A DNA stretch of 64,000 nucleotides, from NCBI GenBank assembly GCA_040002995.1, contig JBDUDK010000048.1, forward strand, positions 15,144-79,143. Direction: 5' to 3'. Source of the DNA: JBDUDK01 sp040002995 (GTDB taxonomy: Bacteria; Actinomycetota; Acidimicrobiia; Acidimicrobiales; Ilumatobacteraceae). The notes below the pieces were generated by a model. That model had not been told where the DNA came from, did not search any database, and saw only the letters and a list, made by a program, of their open reading frames with translations. Below are positions 25,871-35,900 of the stretch, in pieces. Within the stretch, counting starts at the first letter, position 1. Each line of letters starts with the position of its first letter. Made by a program: the position numbers and the translations under genes.

Positions 25871-27037
25871 CTAGTCGGCGTGATGACGGTGCGCGTCGAC
25901 GGCGATCGCTTCAAGCGTCCCGAGCGCCGTGGCCTCCCACGTGAGGGCCTGCGCCCGCACGCGAGCACCGTCGGCAAGTCGCTTGCGCTGAGCTTCGTCG
26001 CTCAACAACTCGGCGATCGCGTCGTCGAGCCGCTCCGCGGGCACCAACACTCCCGAGACTCCATTGCGTACCGCATCGCGATGACCGGCGATATCAGTGA
26101 CCGCCGCGGGCGTGCCGCACGCGGCGGCTTCGGTAATCGTCATGCCCCAACCTTCCGCGGCGGACGCGCTCGCGACGAGCCAGGCCCTGCGGTACAGGCT
26201 CACGAGGTCGTCGTCGGTGATGCGTCCCGCGAGCGTCACCCACGCCTTGGCTCCGTTTGCCGCTATGCGCGAGACGAGGTGATCGTGTTCGGCGCCGTCG
26301 CCGACGATCACAAGATGGGCGTCGGCGACACGCTCGCGGACCCGCGCCATGGTGTCGATCAACACGTCGAGGCGCTTGACGGGCATCAGGCGGCCGACGG
26401 CGACGACGAGCGGGTGAGGGGACTTCTTGCGCCCAGGGGTGAACCGTCGATCAATGCCCGGCGGAACGACGCGCACGCGCGCGGGATGAAAGTGGAGTTG
26501 GTCGATGAGCTCACGGCGACTCGACTCCGAGAGAGTGACGATCGTCGACCTGCGATAGACCGGCGGCGCGATACGGCGCTCGACCGTCTCGCCGATACGG
26601 GCGAGATTCGGCGGGAGCACCATCGACCACATCGGCCCGTGCACGTGATGGCAGAAGACCACTCGCGGACCTCTGCACCACAACGGCGACCAGAAAGGCA
26701 TGCCGTTCCAGATCTCGACGAGCGCGTCGCGCGGACCGTGGCGGCCGGCGAGCTCGGCGACCACGGCGCGCGGGAACACCAGATAGCGCCCGGCGCGCCG
26801 GACCACGCGATAGCCGTCCCGGCACGCGTCGGGCGGATGGCCTTGCGCGTACGACGTCCGGATGGTGACGTCGATGCCGGCCTCGGCCCAAAGTGCCGCA
26901 ATCGCGGCAGCATGGAGCTCTGATCCGCCTGCCTCGACATCGGCCAGGTCGCGCCAGGCGAGAACGTGGATGCGGCGGAGCCTCGCCGCTCTGGCCATCG
27001 CGTCGAGTTCGGCGATGGCGCTGGCGTGGTCGATCAC
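25871..27037 (-). CDS. GT4 family glycosyltransferase
   Basis: This 388-residue GT-B glycosyltransferase has N-terminal domain features ADVEAGGSELHAAAIAALW and CHHVHGPMWSMVLP. The C-terminal nucleotide-sugar domain carries VVAVGRLMPVKRLDVLIDTM, VIVGDGAEHDHL and the retaining-enzyme E-x7-E motif in SAAEGWGMTITEAAACGTP. It probably uses a nucleotide-sugar donor in the cytoplasm to extend a lipid-linked glycan. The GTG start is divergent from a methyltransferase gene, and its stop faces the Sua5 operon promoter region. Confidence 0.92.
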   Translation of the reverse strand: MIDHASAIAELDAMARAARLRRIHVLAWRDLADVEAGGSELHAAAIAALWAEAGIDVTIRTSYAQGHPPDACRDGYRVVRRAGRYLVFPRAVVAELAGRHGPRDALVEIWNGMPFWSPLWCRGPRVVFCHHVHGPMWSMVLPPNLARIGETVERRIAPPVYRRSTIVTLSESSRRELIDQLHFHPARVRVVPPGIDRRFTPGRKKSPHPLVVAVGRLMPVKRLDVLIDTMARVRERVADAHLVIVGDGAEHDHLVSRIAANGAKAWVTLAGRITDDDLVSLYRRAWLVASASAAEGWGMTITEAAACGTPAAVTDIAGHRDAVRNGVSGVLVPAERLDDAIAELLSDEAQRKRLADGARVRAQALTWEATALGTLEAIAVDAHRHHAD

Positions 27038-27075
27038 AGCGTTCCCCGGGGCGGTAGGGCGGGACTTCGTACATT

Positions 27076-27105
27076 ATGTCGACGCACCGAATGTCGACCC
27101 ACCGA
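27076..27105 (+). repeat. Tandem 15 bp repeat before methyltransferase gene
   Basis: ATGTCGACGCACCGA at 27076-27090 is followed directly by ATGTCGACCCACCGA at 27091-27105 (one mismatch). Each contains GTCGAC. A TACATT -10-like box ends at 27075, so the repeat would lie at the start of the transcript, just before the AGGAGA ribosome-binding site. Confidence 0.7.
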
Positions 27106-27116
27106 CCAGGAGAACC

Positions 27117-27914
27117 GTGAAGCTCACTGGCGAGCGTCCAATTGAAGGCAAAACCCCCGATTCTCTTCTGGCCCTCCATGAAGCGGGGTACCGTGAGGTG
27201 CTGGCACGGATCGGGCCCGGGCGCTTTCTCGATGTTGGTTGCGGATTAGGTGATGGCAGCGCCACCTTCCTCGCCCCCGAACGAGACGTGGTCGGCGTTG
27301 ACTATGACCCCGACACCGCCGCTGTGGCCCACCGACGTCGACCCGCGCTTCATGCGGCCTGCTGCGATGGAGCCAAAACCTCCCTGCGCGCCGAGTCATT
27401 CGATTGGGTGTGCTCGTCGCATCTCATCGAGCATTTCGCCGACCCGGAACCGCATGCCCACGAGTTGGCGCGCGTGCTCAATCCGGGTGGCACCGCGTTC
27501 TTCATCACGCCGAACAAGCCCGCCGACTTCGAGAACCCTTATCACCTCTCGTTGTTCGGTCCGGAAGAACTCGCGGCGATGCTGCGGCGTCACTTTGCGA
27601 GCGTCACCGTTTTCGGACTCGACGGTGACGCCGTCGTCAAGGCCGACTTTGCCAGCCGGCGCGCGCTTGCTCGCAAGCTTCTCGCCCTCGATGTGTTCGA
27701 TCTCCGCCACCGCCTCCCTCGCCGCTGGTACGTCGGCCTTCATGCCGCGGCCCGACGCCTCGCCTACCCGATCGCCCGGCGACGCGCCGCCGATCGAGCT
27801 GCGATAACGGCTGACCGCTTCTCGGTGGTCGACGCGATCGACGACACGACGCTCGTGTTGTTCGCGGTCGCCCGTCAGCCGGTGGTTGCCACGAGCTCTC
27901 GTTCGATGGGCTGA
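27117..27914 (+). CDS. Class I SAM-dependent methyltransferase
   Basis: This 265-residue protein has motif I FLDVGCGLGDGSATFL near residue 43, the acidic end of strand 2 in VVGVDYDPDTAAVAHRR, and WVCSSHLIEHFADP with ARVLNPGGTAFFITPNKP. The start is the GTG at 27117, 4 nt after AGGAGA; the open frame further upstream overlaps the divergent GT4 gene. Lying between glycosyltransferase genes, it may methylate a sugar or lipid-linked intermediate, but that is only context. The last 40 bp overlap the convergent GT39 gene. Confidence 0.88.
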   Translation: MKLTGERPIEGKTPDSLLALHEAGYREVLARIGPGRFLDVGCGLGDGSATFLAPERDVVGVDYDPDTAAVAHRRRPALHAACCDGAKTSLRAESFDWVCSSHLIEHFADPEPHAHELARVLNPGGTAFFITPNKPADFENPYHLSLFGPEELAAMLRRHFASVTVFGLDGDAVVKADFASRRALARKLLALDVFDLRHRLPRRWYVGLHAAARRLAYPIARRRAADRAAITADRFSVVDAIDDTTLVLFAVARQPVVATSSRSMG

Positions 27915-29221
27915 GGCCACTCACGCTCTCGCGTGTCGTCAACGCGTGCCCGCCCGATGAACCCGATGCCGGCATCGATCGCCACCGCCGCGAGGAGGCA
28001 GAGCACCCCCTCGGCCGACGCTCGGTAGCGGGTCTGGGCAAATGTGAGTGTCACCGACACGAACACGGTGACGATCGGCGCAAGGAGCGGGAAGACCAGG
28101 ATGTCGCGTCGCCGCAGGACTCTGCCGCCGAACACCGCGAGCACCGCTAACACGTAGTAGCCCCCGAGACTCGTATAGGCCACCCACTTGTCGCGACCCT
28201 CGGGAAAGATGTCGAATCCCGCCTGCTGCAGTGGACGGTAGAGGCCTGTGATCCGTCCCCACCGTGCCAGCAGCACGGCGGGAATCCGATCGAGGTGGTC
28301 GCCGATGTAATCGAGCGACTCCTCCTTGTAGGCGGCGGCGCGAGTCGACTCGTCGGAGTTCGTGAGCGTGAGGCCGCGCTTGTCGAGGATGTCGGTGACG
28401 CAATAAATGCTCCAGTACCCGATCGCCTCGCCGTAGTACGTACGGTCGCATGTCCCGCTCGCGAGCGTGATCTCGAAGCCGGACGACAGGTACACAGGTT
28501 TCTCGAAGCGGGAGAGGTTGTATCCGACCCACGGGGCCACGACGGCTGCGCATACGACAGCGGCGAGCGCGACGTGGCGGGCGCGCGCGGCGCGGGTGAG
28601 TGACGACGCGAGGAGAATGAGCGGAACGATGACGAGCACGGACAACAACAGCAACTCGGCGCGTGACAACGCGGCCAGTGCCACGGTGGCTCCGAGAGCG
28701 GCGGCGCGTGCGAGCGACGGTCGCTGCCAGTAGCGGTATGCGAGAAGAACGGTCGTGGACACCGCAAGCAACGCGAAGGTCTCCGACTGGAGCATGGTGT
28801 CTTCTGACCAGATGTTCGGGTAGACGGCGACGAGGGCTGCGGCGACCAGGCCGACCCGTGCCCCCGCGATCGCCCGGCCCGCCAGTCCGGTCACCGCGAT
28901 CGTGGCCCCACCGACGAGACACGATGCGAGGAGATGAGCGGTGACCGTGCGCAGGCCCACGAGTGTGACTGCGGTGAGGTAGAGCAGATACACCGGCGGA
29001 TGATCGGCGGCCTCGACCCTGACGTGCTGGAGGAGGTAGTCGACGGGCTCGATGAAGCCGTGTCCGTCGGCCAGCAGGTTGGCGCCGTGGTGGTAATAGA
29101 ACGCGTCGCCCCACACCACGGCGTGGCGCCGCCAGGCCATCACGTAGATGACGCGCCACGCCAGGCCCGCGAGGGTGATGCCCGCGAGAACGACGCGGAA
29201 CTGCCGACCTCTGTCAGCCAT
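27875..29221 (-). CDS. GT39-like membrane glycosyltransferase
   Basis: This 448-residue GT-C protein has about ten spans. The acidic first-loop motif is WGDAFYYHHGANLLADGHGF, followed by ADHPPVYLLYLTAV. It is a clear paralogue of the gene at 19154-20389. Both have a paired-Cys loop (here CDRTYYGEAIGYWSIYC, Cys258 and Cys274; 16 residues apart in both). It is the last gene of the six-gene AftD operon, and its ATG overlaps the DUF2304 stop by 8 bp. It probably uses a polyprenyl-phosphate sugar made by the adjacent GT2. Confidence 0.86.
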   Translation of the reverse strand: MADRGRQFRVVLAGITLAGLAWRVIYVMAWRRHAVVWGDAFYYHHGANLLADGHGFIEPVDYLLQHVRVEAADHPPVYLLYLTAVTLVGLRTVTAHLLASCLVGGATIAVTGLAGRAIAGARVGLVAAALVAVYPNIWSEDTMLQSETFALLAVSTTVLLAYRYWQRPSLARAAALGATVALAALSRAELLLLSVLVIVPLILLASSLTRAARARHVALAAVVCAAVVAPWVGYNLSRFEKPVYLSSGFEITLASGTCDRTYYGEAIGYWSIYCVTDILDKRGLTLTNSDESTRAAAYKEESLDYIGDHLDRIPAVLLARWGRITGLYRPLQQAGFDIFPEGRDKWVAYTSLGGYYVLAVLAVFGGRVLRRRDILVFPLLAPIVTVFVSVTLTFAQTRYRASAEGVLCLLAAVAIDAGIGFIGRARVDDTREREWPQPIERELVATTG

Positions 29222-29564
29222 CCACGGTCTCTGGCTGGTCGGCCCGCAGGAGCGCAACCTCCTCAGCGAGAGTGCGTACCTTGCTCTCGAGGCGAGACAG
29301 CTCCCACGAGAAATGCACGACCACGAAGAAGAGGAAACCGACAGCAAGGAAGAGGAAGGTCGTCGGCGCGTAGTAGACGCCAAGGCGATCGGAGATCCAC
29401 TCCAGAAGCGACGGTACGGCGGCCAGCGGGACGAGCAGCACGCCGATCGTCAGCCACAAGAGCGCGTACTTGCTCCGGAGTTGGTGCAGGCGGACCAGGC
29501 GTAAGACGTACAGCGCGGCGACCACAGCGGCGACGATCACGAGCACATGGGCACGGGTGGTCAC
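29214..29564 (-). CDS. DUF2304 family membrane protein
   Basis: This 116-residue protein has three hydrophobic segments (VLVIVAAVVAALYVLRLV, WLTIGVLLVPLAAV, FLFLAVGFLFFVVVHF) with the conserved LRSKYALLWL between the first two and a short coiled tail (SRLESKVRTLAEEVALLR). DUF2304 proteins are typically encoded next to dolichol-phosphate-type GT2 enzymes, as here, and may help recycle or orient the polyprenyl sugar; their biochemical role is not established. The GTG start follows AGGAGG and overlaps the GT2 stop (GTGA). Confidence 0.88.
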   Translation of the reverse strand: MTTRAHVLVIVAAVVAALYVLRLVRLHQLRSKYALLWLTIGVLLVPLAAVPSLLEWISDRLGVYYAPTTFLFLAVGFLFFVVVHFSWELSRLESKVRTLAEEVALLRADQPETVDG

Positions 29565-30274
29565 GATTGCCTCCTCGGACGATGGCGGGTGGCTGAGGCG
29601 AGGATGCCGATGAGAAGCCGGAGATAGTTGACCACGAGTTTCAGGCGCCGCGTGGAAGCCTGACCCGCGGCGCGGGGGCGCATCGGGGTAGGCACCTCAA
29701 CCACGGTGTAGCCCGCTTCGCACACCATGATGAGCACTTCGACGGTGTCGGCGAGGTACTCGACCGGATAGTCGCGTGCGAGCAACTCGATGAGCGGACG
29801 GTCGAACGCGCGAAAGCCCGAAGTCGTGTCGGTGAATGCCTGCCCTGTGCGCCAGTGCACTATCCGGTGCAACAGACCCATCGCCCGGTGCCGTAGCCAC
29901 CCGACCGGGTAGGCGTCGGACCCTTCAGAGAAACGAGTCCCGATGGCGAGGTCGGCTCCGCCGTCGAGCGTAGCCAGCAGCGCCTCGATGGCGGCCGGTG
30001 GGTGTTGCCCGTCCGCGTCGACGACGACGGCGCGCTCGTAGTGGTGCTCAACCGCGTAGCGCAGCCCCGCTCGTACCGCTCCGCCGACGCCGAGATTGAA
30101 CGGCAACCGGAGCACCGCCGCGTTGCCCTTGTGGGCGATGGCGGCGGTGGCGTCGGTGGAGCCATCGTCGACCACGAGAACGTCGACGGACGGCACACCG
30201 CTCGCCAGTTCCTTCAACGTCGCCGCGAGCGACGCTTCTTCGTTGTAGGCCGGTATCACCACGAGCGCGGTCAC
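29561..30274 (-). CDS. GT2, polyprenyl-phosphate sugar transferase-like
   Basis: This GT-A protein of about 237 residues resembles dolichol-phosphate mannosyltransferase: ALVVIPAYNEEASL, VLVVDDGSTDATAAIA, the DxD-type VVVDADGQHPPAAIE and FTDTTSGFRAFDRPLI. It probably makes a polyprenyl-phosphate hexose in the cytoplasm for the GT-C enzymes of the locus. The GTG at 30274 sits 8 bp after the acyltransferase stop and gives a family-like N-terminus; a GTG at 30328 would add 18 low-conservation residues and overlap the upstream gene. DUF2304 follows with a 4 bp overlap. Confidence 0.88.
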   Translation of the reverse strand: MTALVVIPAYNEEASLAATLKELASGVPSVDVLVVDDGSTDATAAIAHKGNAAVLRLPFNLGVGGAVRAGLRYAVEHHYERAVVVDADGQHPPAAIEALLATLDGGADLAIGTRFSEGSDAYPVGWLRHRAMGLLHRIVHWRTGQAFTDTTSGFRAFDRPLIELLARDYPVEYLADTVEVLIMVCEAGYTVVEVPTPMRPRAAGQASTRRLKLVVNYLRLLIGILASATRHRPRRQS

Positions 30275-30281
30275 GGCGCTC

Positions 30282-31466
30282 TCAGCGCCAGCCGGACGTG
30301 AGCGCGAGCGCGGGTCGTTCGATGACACGCCAGCTCACCCAGCCCACGACCGCCGAAATGCCCACCGTAGGCAGCAACAGTCCCCAAAAGTGGCCCGAGA
30401 AGAGCGGCCAGCCCATGACCGACCCGACCTCGCGCAGCACGTACTGGTGCCAGAGGTAAACGCCGTAGGAGACCACCCCAAAGCCGGCGATCGGCGGCAA
30501 GTCGAGAACATCGAGGATGCGACTCGGTCGGCGACCCCTGAGCGCGACGGGGGCGACGAGGAGGAGGCCGGCGACGGCGTAGAGCGTCTGGCGGAACATC
30601 TCACGCGAGAACGATGACACGACAAGCCCCCGCTCGAGACCAAGCTGGGTCGAGACGAACCAGAACACCGCCAGCGCGGCCCCCCAACAGGCGACGGCGT
30701 GCTGACCAATCTGAGTCGCGTCGGCGACGAACGAACGCCGTTGCGCCCACACGCTGAGCACGGCGAGCGCCATGCCCGGCGCGAACAGATCGATGAGTGA
30801 CGGCAACCAGTAGCGGGTGATTTGGAACCAACGGGTGGGCAGCACGGCGTGGAACCCCAGCCGGAAGACGAAGCTGGACACAAACAAGAGCGCGATCGAG
30901 CCGAGCAACACGAGGGCTCTCCGATTCACGCCTCGGCCCGCGAGCCAACGGCGCATGAACATCGCCCACAGCGGCAGCAGAAGGTAGAAGCTGAGCTCCG
31001 TCGCCAGGCTCCAGCTCTGCGTGATGCCCGAGATGAAACGACCCGGGTGGTAAATGTGCGTGAGGCTCAGCGAGAAGAACAGGCCGCTCCCGCCGCGCAC
31101 GTCGATGCCGTGACCGATCAGGATCACGATGGTGGCCACGATGTATGCCGGGTAGATGCGCCCCAGTCGTCGGACCCAGAATTTGTACCGATCGGGAAGC
31201 GGCTGGTCGTCGAGCAGTGCCGCCGCGAACGGTCGGGTGAGCAGGAACGCGGAGATGGCAAAGAACACCGGCACGCCGATGTCCATGCGCGTGAAGTAGT
31301 AGCCCCAACGCGTGCGAAACGTTGTGCCCGACACGAAACCCGTGTGGTGGCAGATGATGAGGAGTGCGGCGATCGCTCGCAGGCCGTCGAAACCGGCCAG
31401 CGAGTGAGGGGTCGGAGCGGTCGCGAAGGCAGACTTCGGTTGGGTAGCGGTGGATCGCACCGCCAT
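30282..31466 (-). CDS. Acyltransferase 3 family membrane protein
   Basis: This 394-residue protein has ten or more hydrophobic spans. Acyltransferase-3 signatures are visible: FDGLRAIAALLIICHHTGF (the catalytic His region), FFAISAFLLTRPF, the Arg-rich WVRRLGRIYPAY and SWSLATELSFYLLLP. The family adds acetyl, succinyl or other acyl groups to surface polysaccharides or lipids. The ATG at 31466 shares one base with the upstream TGA. Its place in the AftD operon suggests it acylates the same glycan. Confidence 0.9.
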   Translation of the reverse strand: MAVRSTATQPKSAFATAPTPHSLAGFDGLRAIAALLIICHHTGFVSGTTFRTRWGYYFTRMDIGVPVFFAISAFLLTRPFAAALLDDQPLPDRYKFWVRRLGRIYPAYIVATIVILIGHGIDVRGGSGLFFSLSLTHIYHPGRFISGITQSWSLATELSFYLLLPLWAMFMRRWLAGRGVNRRALVLLGSIALLFVSSFVFRLGFHAVLPTRWFQITRYWLPSLIDLFAPGMALAVLSVWAQRRSFVADATQIGQHAVACWGAALAVFWFVSTQLGLERGLVVSSFSREMFRQTLYAVAGLLLVAPVALRGRRPSRILDVLDLPPIAGFGVVSYGVYLWHQYVLREVGSVMGWPLFSGHFWGLLLPTVGISAVVGWVSWRVIERPALALTSGWR

Positions 31467-32944
31467 CAGTGCATCACCGGCGCCGCCCGGCCGGTACCTC
31501 GTTCCGGATCGGTCGCAGTTTCTGTCTCTTCGTGATAATCCTCTTCGACGTTCACCGCCCACACGTCGTGGTGGGCACCGTCGACGATGTTCTCGACGAC
31601 CAGCATTGCGGTCAGCATCGAGTGATCCTGGTTGTTGTACTTGTGCATGCCATTGCGCCCAACGGGGTGGACGTTCGGGGCGTGCCGTGCCAGCCAGGCG
31701 CGGAGGACCTCGACGTTCGCGACATACGTGGCGTCATACACCGGATACGCCTTGGGCATGCGGACGACATAGCCCGCCTCGACGAGTTCGGCCGGCACCA
31801 AGCCGATGCGGGCCAGCTCGGCGGTGGCGAACGCCACGAGTTCCTCGTCGGGCTTCTCCCACAGATCGTCACCCTCGTTCACGAAGTACTCGAGCCCGAG
31901 GCAGGTGCGGCCCTCTTTGACGAGGTAGGGCGACCACGAGCCGAAGTTCTGGATGCGGCCGAGTTGCACTTCGGGCGCGTGCACATAGATCCAGTTGTCT
32001 GCGAACGCCGCGCTCGCCGGTACGACGAGGGCAACGGTGACGAAGTCGCGGTAGCGCAACCCCCGTGCCGCGGCGAGGGCTTCGTCAGATGGGGCGGGGG
32101 TCATCGACGCGAGGAGCGAGCTGATGGGCATCGACGAAATCACATGCGCCGCCGGGTAACGAGTTCGGGCCCCATCGGTCTCGGTGATGACGGCGGTGGC
32201 CTGACCGGCCTGGTGCTCGATGGCCACCACACGCGCATCGAGCACGACCTTGGTACCCGCGGCCTCGACCTGCTCGCGACACCGTTCCCACATCATCCCC
32301 GGACCGAACTTCGGATACTGGAACTCCTCGATGAGCGAGGTGATGTCGGTCTGCTGGCGTCGGGGCAAGACAGAGTTGAATAGTGCCTTGCCGAGCGAGA
32401 GGTTCTTGATTCGTTGGGCGGCCCAGTCGGCCTGTATCGACGTGGCGGGCACGCCCCAGACCTTCTCGGTGTAGGTCTTGAAGAACATGCGGTAGAGGCG
32501 CCAGCCGAAGCGGGCCGCGGTCCACCCCTCGAACGTGGTGAGGTCCTTCGGTTTGTGAATACGCGCCCAGAGATACGACCCAACACACAAGAGCGATTCG
32601 CGCAGGCCGAGGTTGCGCAAAGCATTGGACGCGCGCAGGGGATAGTCGAAGAACTTGCCCCGGTAATAGATGCGGCTCATACGGGGTCGCGTAAGGAAGT
32701 CGTCCGGTCCGAGGATCTCATGCCAAAGGTGCGACACCGCGGGCACCTTGGTGAAGAAGCGATGACCGCCGATGTCGAAGCGCCAGCCGTCGCGCTCGAC
32801 CGTACGGCTGATGCCGCCGACGGTGGTGTCGGCCTCGACCACCGTCGCCCGCTCACCCTTCGTGGCTAGCATGCGCGCGGCGGTGAGACCCGCCGGACCG
32901 GCGCCGATGATGACGATGTGGTTGTCGCGCGACCCGTCAATCAT
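31466..32944 (-). CDS. NAD(P)/FAD-dependent oxidoreductase, amine-oxidase/UGM-like
   Basis: This 492-residue flavoprotein has a dinucleotide-binding N-terminus IVIIGAGPAGLTAARML, the second GG motif VGGISRTVERDGWRFDIGG, and a C-terminal FAD-contact region GRNGMHKYNNQDHSM. The end segment resembles proteins related to protoporphyrinogen oxidase and UDP-galactopyranose mutase. Encoded between AftD and an acyltransferase, it probably modifies a sugar nucleotide, polyprenyl sugar or lipid carrier; the reaction is unknown. The ATG overlaps the AftD-like gene by 8 bp. Confidence 0.84.
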   Translation of the reverse strand: MIDGSRDNHIVIIGAGPAGLTAARMLATKGERATVVEADTTVGGISRTVERDGWRFDIGGHRFFTKVPAVSHLWHEILGPDDFLTRPRMSRIYYRGKFFDYPLRASNALRNLGLRESLLCVGSYLWARIHKPKDLTTFEGWTAARFGWRLYRMFFKTYTEKVWGVPATSIQADWAAQRIKNLSLGKALFNSVLPRRQQTDITSLIEEFQYPKFGPGMMWERCREQVEAAGTKVVLDARVVAIEHQAGQATAVITETDGARTRYPAAHVISSMPISSLLASMTPAPSDEALAAARGLRYRDFVTVALVVPASAAFADNWIYVHAPEVQLGRIQNFGSWSPYLVKEGRTCLGLEYFVNEGDDLWEKPDEELVAFATAELARIGLVPAELVEAGYVVRMPKAYPVYDATYVANVEVLRAWLARHAPNVHPVGRNGMHKYNNQDHSMLTAMLVVENIVDGAHHDVWAVNVEEDYHEETETATDPERGTGRAAPVMH

Positions 32945-35900
32945 GTCGCTCTTCCATCGGTCGGGTTCGGGCCGAGGTTACAAACCCGTTGCTCGCCGAA
33001 CCGGGCACGTGGACGGCCACCACCAGGAGTGCAACGGCCACCCAGACGAGCGGGTCGAGTGGATCGAACAAACCTGGCCAGCCGTAACCCGCCTCAGGCG
33101 CAAAGAGCAACTGCCCGGCAACGACCCCGCCGCCGACGAGCGCCAACAGCAGCGGAGGAGCCGGTCCCAGAACTGTGCGGAGCCGGCCCCGTGCGACGAG
33201 AACGATCGCGGCGGCGATGAGGGCGGCGACTGGTGGAAGCAGGAGAGCACCGCCCAGCGCTACCGCGAGCGCGACAACGGGCGGGAGGGTGCCCAGTCCG
33301 GTCCAGGGGGCCACGAGTGTGTTCGTCGGCGACGTCGCTGAAACGGGCTGGCGGGGCCGCCGGGTGCGTTTCAACGTGACCAGCGCTAGGCAGACGACCG
33401 TACTCACGAGCGAAATGACCAGGACGACCCAGACGTCGCGCTGCGGCGTCCATTCGAGATGCACGGTGATGACGCCAGAACCTGTCGGAGTGAGGTGCCA
33501 TCCGTTGGCGTAGCCGTCGATGAGCCGGGGCTGCCGCTGGCCGGCGGCGCCTCGGACGGTGGCGTGCCATCCCGCGTTCTCGCTCTGACCGAGCACGAGC
33601 CAGAACGGACCGCTCGCGCCTGTTACCGCAAGGTCGAACGACGTGGCATGGCTGTCGATCACGCGGACCCGCGGCACCGGCGGTCCGGCGGGCGTCGACA
33701 CCGTGCCTGCCGAGGTCAGAGGGACCGGGTCGCCGCCCCGATCGGAGGCCAGCAGAACACGATCGACGTCGAGGCCTTCGGCATCGCCGGGTGCCGTACG
33801 CAGCGTGTGCGGTCCTGACGCCAGCGAGAGGGCATCCGAGTTGCACGAGCTCACTGTGAGGTCGCGCCCCGCCAGCGCATCGCTTACCCGACCCGAGACT
33901 TGGAAGGACAGAGCGCCACCGTCGACCGTGAGGAGATCATCGACGCAGCGGCTCGGCAGCTCGGCCGGTGCGGGAGGCGACTGAACACCCGGCAGGCCGA
34001 CCTCGGCGATGCCGACCGGAAGCGCGATCTGGTCATGACCGCCGTTGGGAACCGTCGTCACGGGCCGTATCGCGCTGACGGTGATCCGCACGGCCGAGGC
34101 CGTCAGGGCGGGAAAGCGCACCGTCACAGGTGTCGTCGCGTTGGGATGCCCGCCGTCGTCGATGAGCGGAGGTACATCGACCACGCGGCGCTGACCGTTG
34201 GCGGTGTCGACGACGATCTGTGTGGGCACGGAGTGGCGGGCGTCGGTGACGAGTTGCAGGTCGAGGTGGTCGAACGTGACGGAAGCCGGCAAGTCGGCCT
34301 GAACCCACGTCTGCGGACTCTGGAAGATCGGTTGCCACGCCGTCGTCGCATCACCGTCGAACGCTGACCGAGCGCGCGCGCCGAACGAACCGGGGAGGTG
34401 GCCCGACGACGTGAGCGTGAGCCCCCCGTGAGCCGCATCGGGATAGCCGAGCGCCCGGTCGACCACGTCGTCGGGGGCCCGCGGGGCGAGATGGATCTGC
34501 GGGGCGACACTGAACGCGCGGCCCGCGGCCACCGAGAACTCGCGAGCCAAGGTGCGTTCCTCATCGCGCCGCCACGCGTCGGCCGGGTCACTGCGCTCAC
34601 GGTTCAGCACGATGAACAGCCGGTGATCGAGGGCCGTTGCTGCGGTGGCGGCCGTGAGGTCGTTGGGCACGGCGATGAGGTCCTCGGCGCGTACTCCAGG
34701 GATCGTCACCTCCGCGAAGCCCAAATCGCTCGTGGTTACGCTGTCGATCAGCTCCAGCTCGAGGCGCCGGAATGTGCGGCTGGGGAAGGTGACGGTCTGA
34801 CCCGGTTCGGCAAGGGAGGCGTCGCCCAATGCAACATCGACATTCGGCCCATTGTCGAAGTGCAGCTTCACCTTCGTGATGGGGCTGCGGGGATTCGTGA
34901 TGGTCTGCAGGAGCGTCACGTGATCGGTGGTGACCGGATTGTCGAGTGTGACGATGAGGCGTTCGCCCTTGGGCTTCGAGAAGCGGATCACGCGCCAGTC
35001 GGTGAGGGGATCACCGTCGAGCGCGTTGACGGCGCGGTCCTCGGGCGTGTACCAGAGCGGCTGGCCCTCGTGCGTGGCTTGCACAGAGGACACTCCAGTG
35101 ACCACGGCGTGCGATTGGACGTCGGGGCCCCGCGATCCGAACAGGTTGAGCGCGACGTCGGAGAGGTCGACCTTGAGTGGCTTCTGTCCCTCGACTCGCG
35201 TCGCACCGTAGACGTCGCGTAGGTTGCCCCAGCCCCGCGGCCGGTCGCGGTTCGAGTCGGTGATCACGAGATCCGCATCTCGTGCCGCGCTCAGGTCGCT
35301 CGTCGACAGGCTGCCGGCGTACAACATCGGTCCACTCCGATCGAGAAGACCGACGGTCGCCGCGTCGACCGCGCCCTCACCGTTGCCGTCGATAATCACG
35401 GCCGGACCGGTCTCCGCCCTCACGATCGGCACCGCATCATCGACGGCCCGGACGCTTACCGGCGCGGCGGCGGCGGTCGAGCGCGGATCGCCAAGCGTGC
35501 GCTCGTCAAGCAACGGTCCGGTGGCCGGCTCATTGCGCGTGGGGGTCCCGAAGAGTTCGGCGGGCGCGAGACCGGGGGCGGCCCCGAGGATCTTGTCGAG
35601 TGGTTCAGGACGAGTCGTGCGGTACCGCTCATACGCCAGATCGGATTGGGCCACGATGTCGCCGACCGCGAGGCGACGGGCAATCGGCGCGATCGCATTC
35701 GGGTCGAGAACGTTTTCTTGCAGGCGCCGGTCGAGCGCCGCGAGCAGGTCGACGGTGCCGAGCCCGCCATAGGGAACCGTCTCGCGTTGGAGGGTCGGGC
35801 GGTCGGTGAGGCCGGGCAGGATCGGTTCGAGTGTGAAACCCCATCGGTACGCGGCGAAGTCGGTACCCGGAAGCACGAGGGCTCGAGTGCCGTCCTCCTT

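Noticed and set aside
25622..26923. 433-codon plus-strand frame opposite the GT4 gene
   Set aside because: It is antisense to a gene with clear GT-B motifs and starts inside the 67-aa protein's gene; composition is Arg-rich and unlike a protein.
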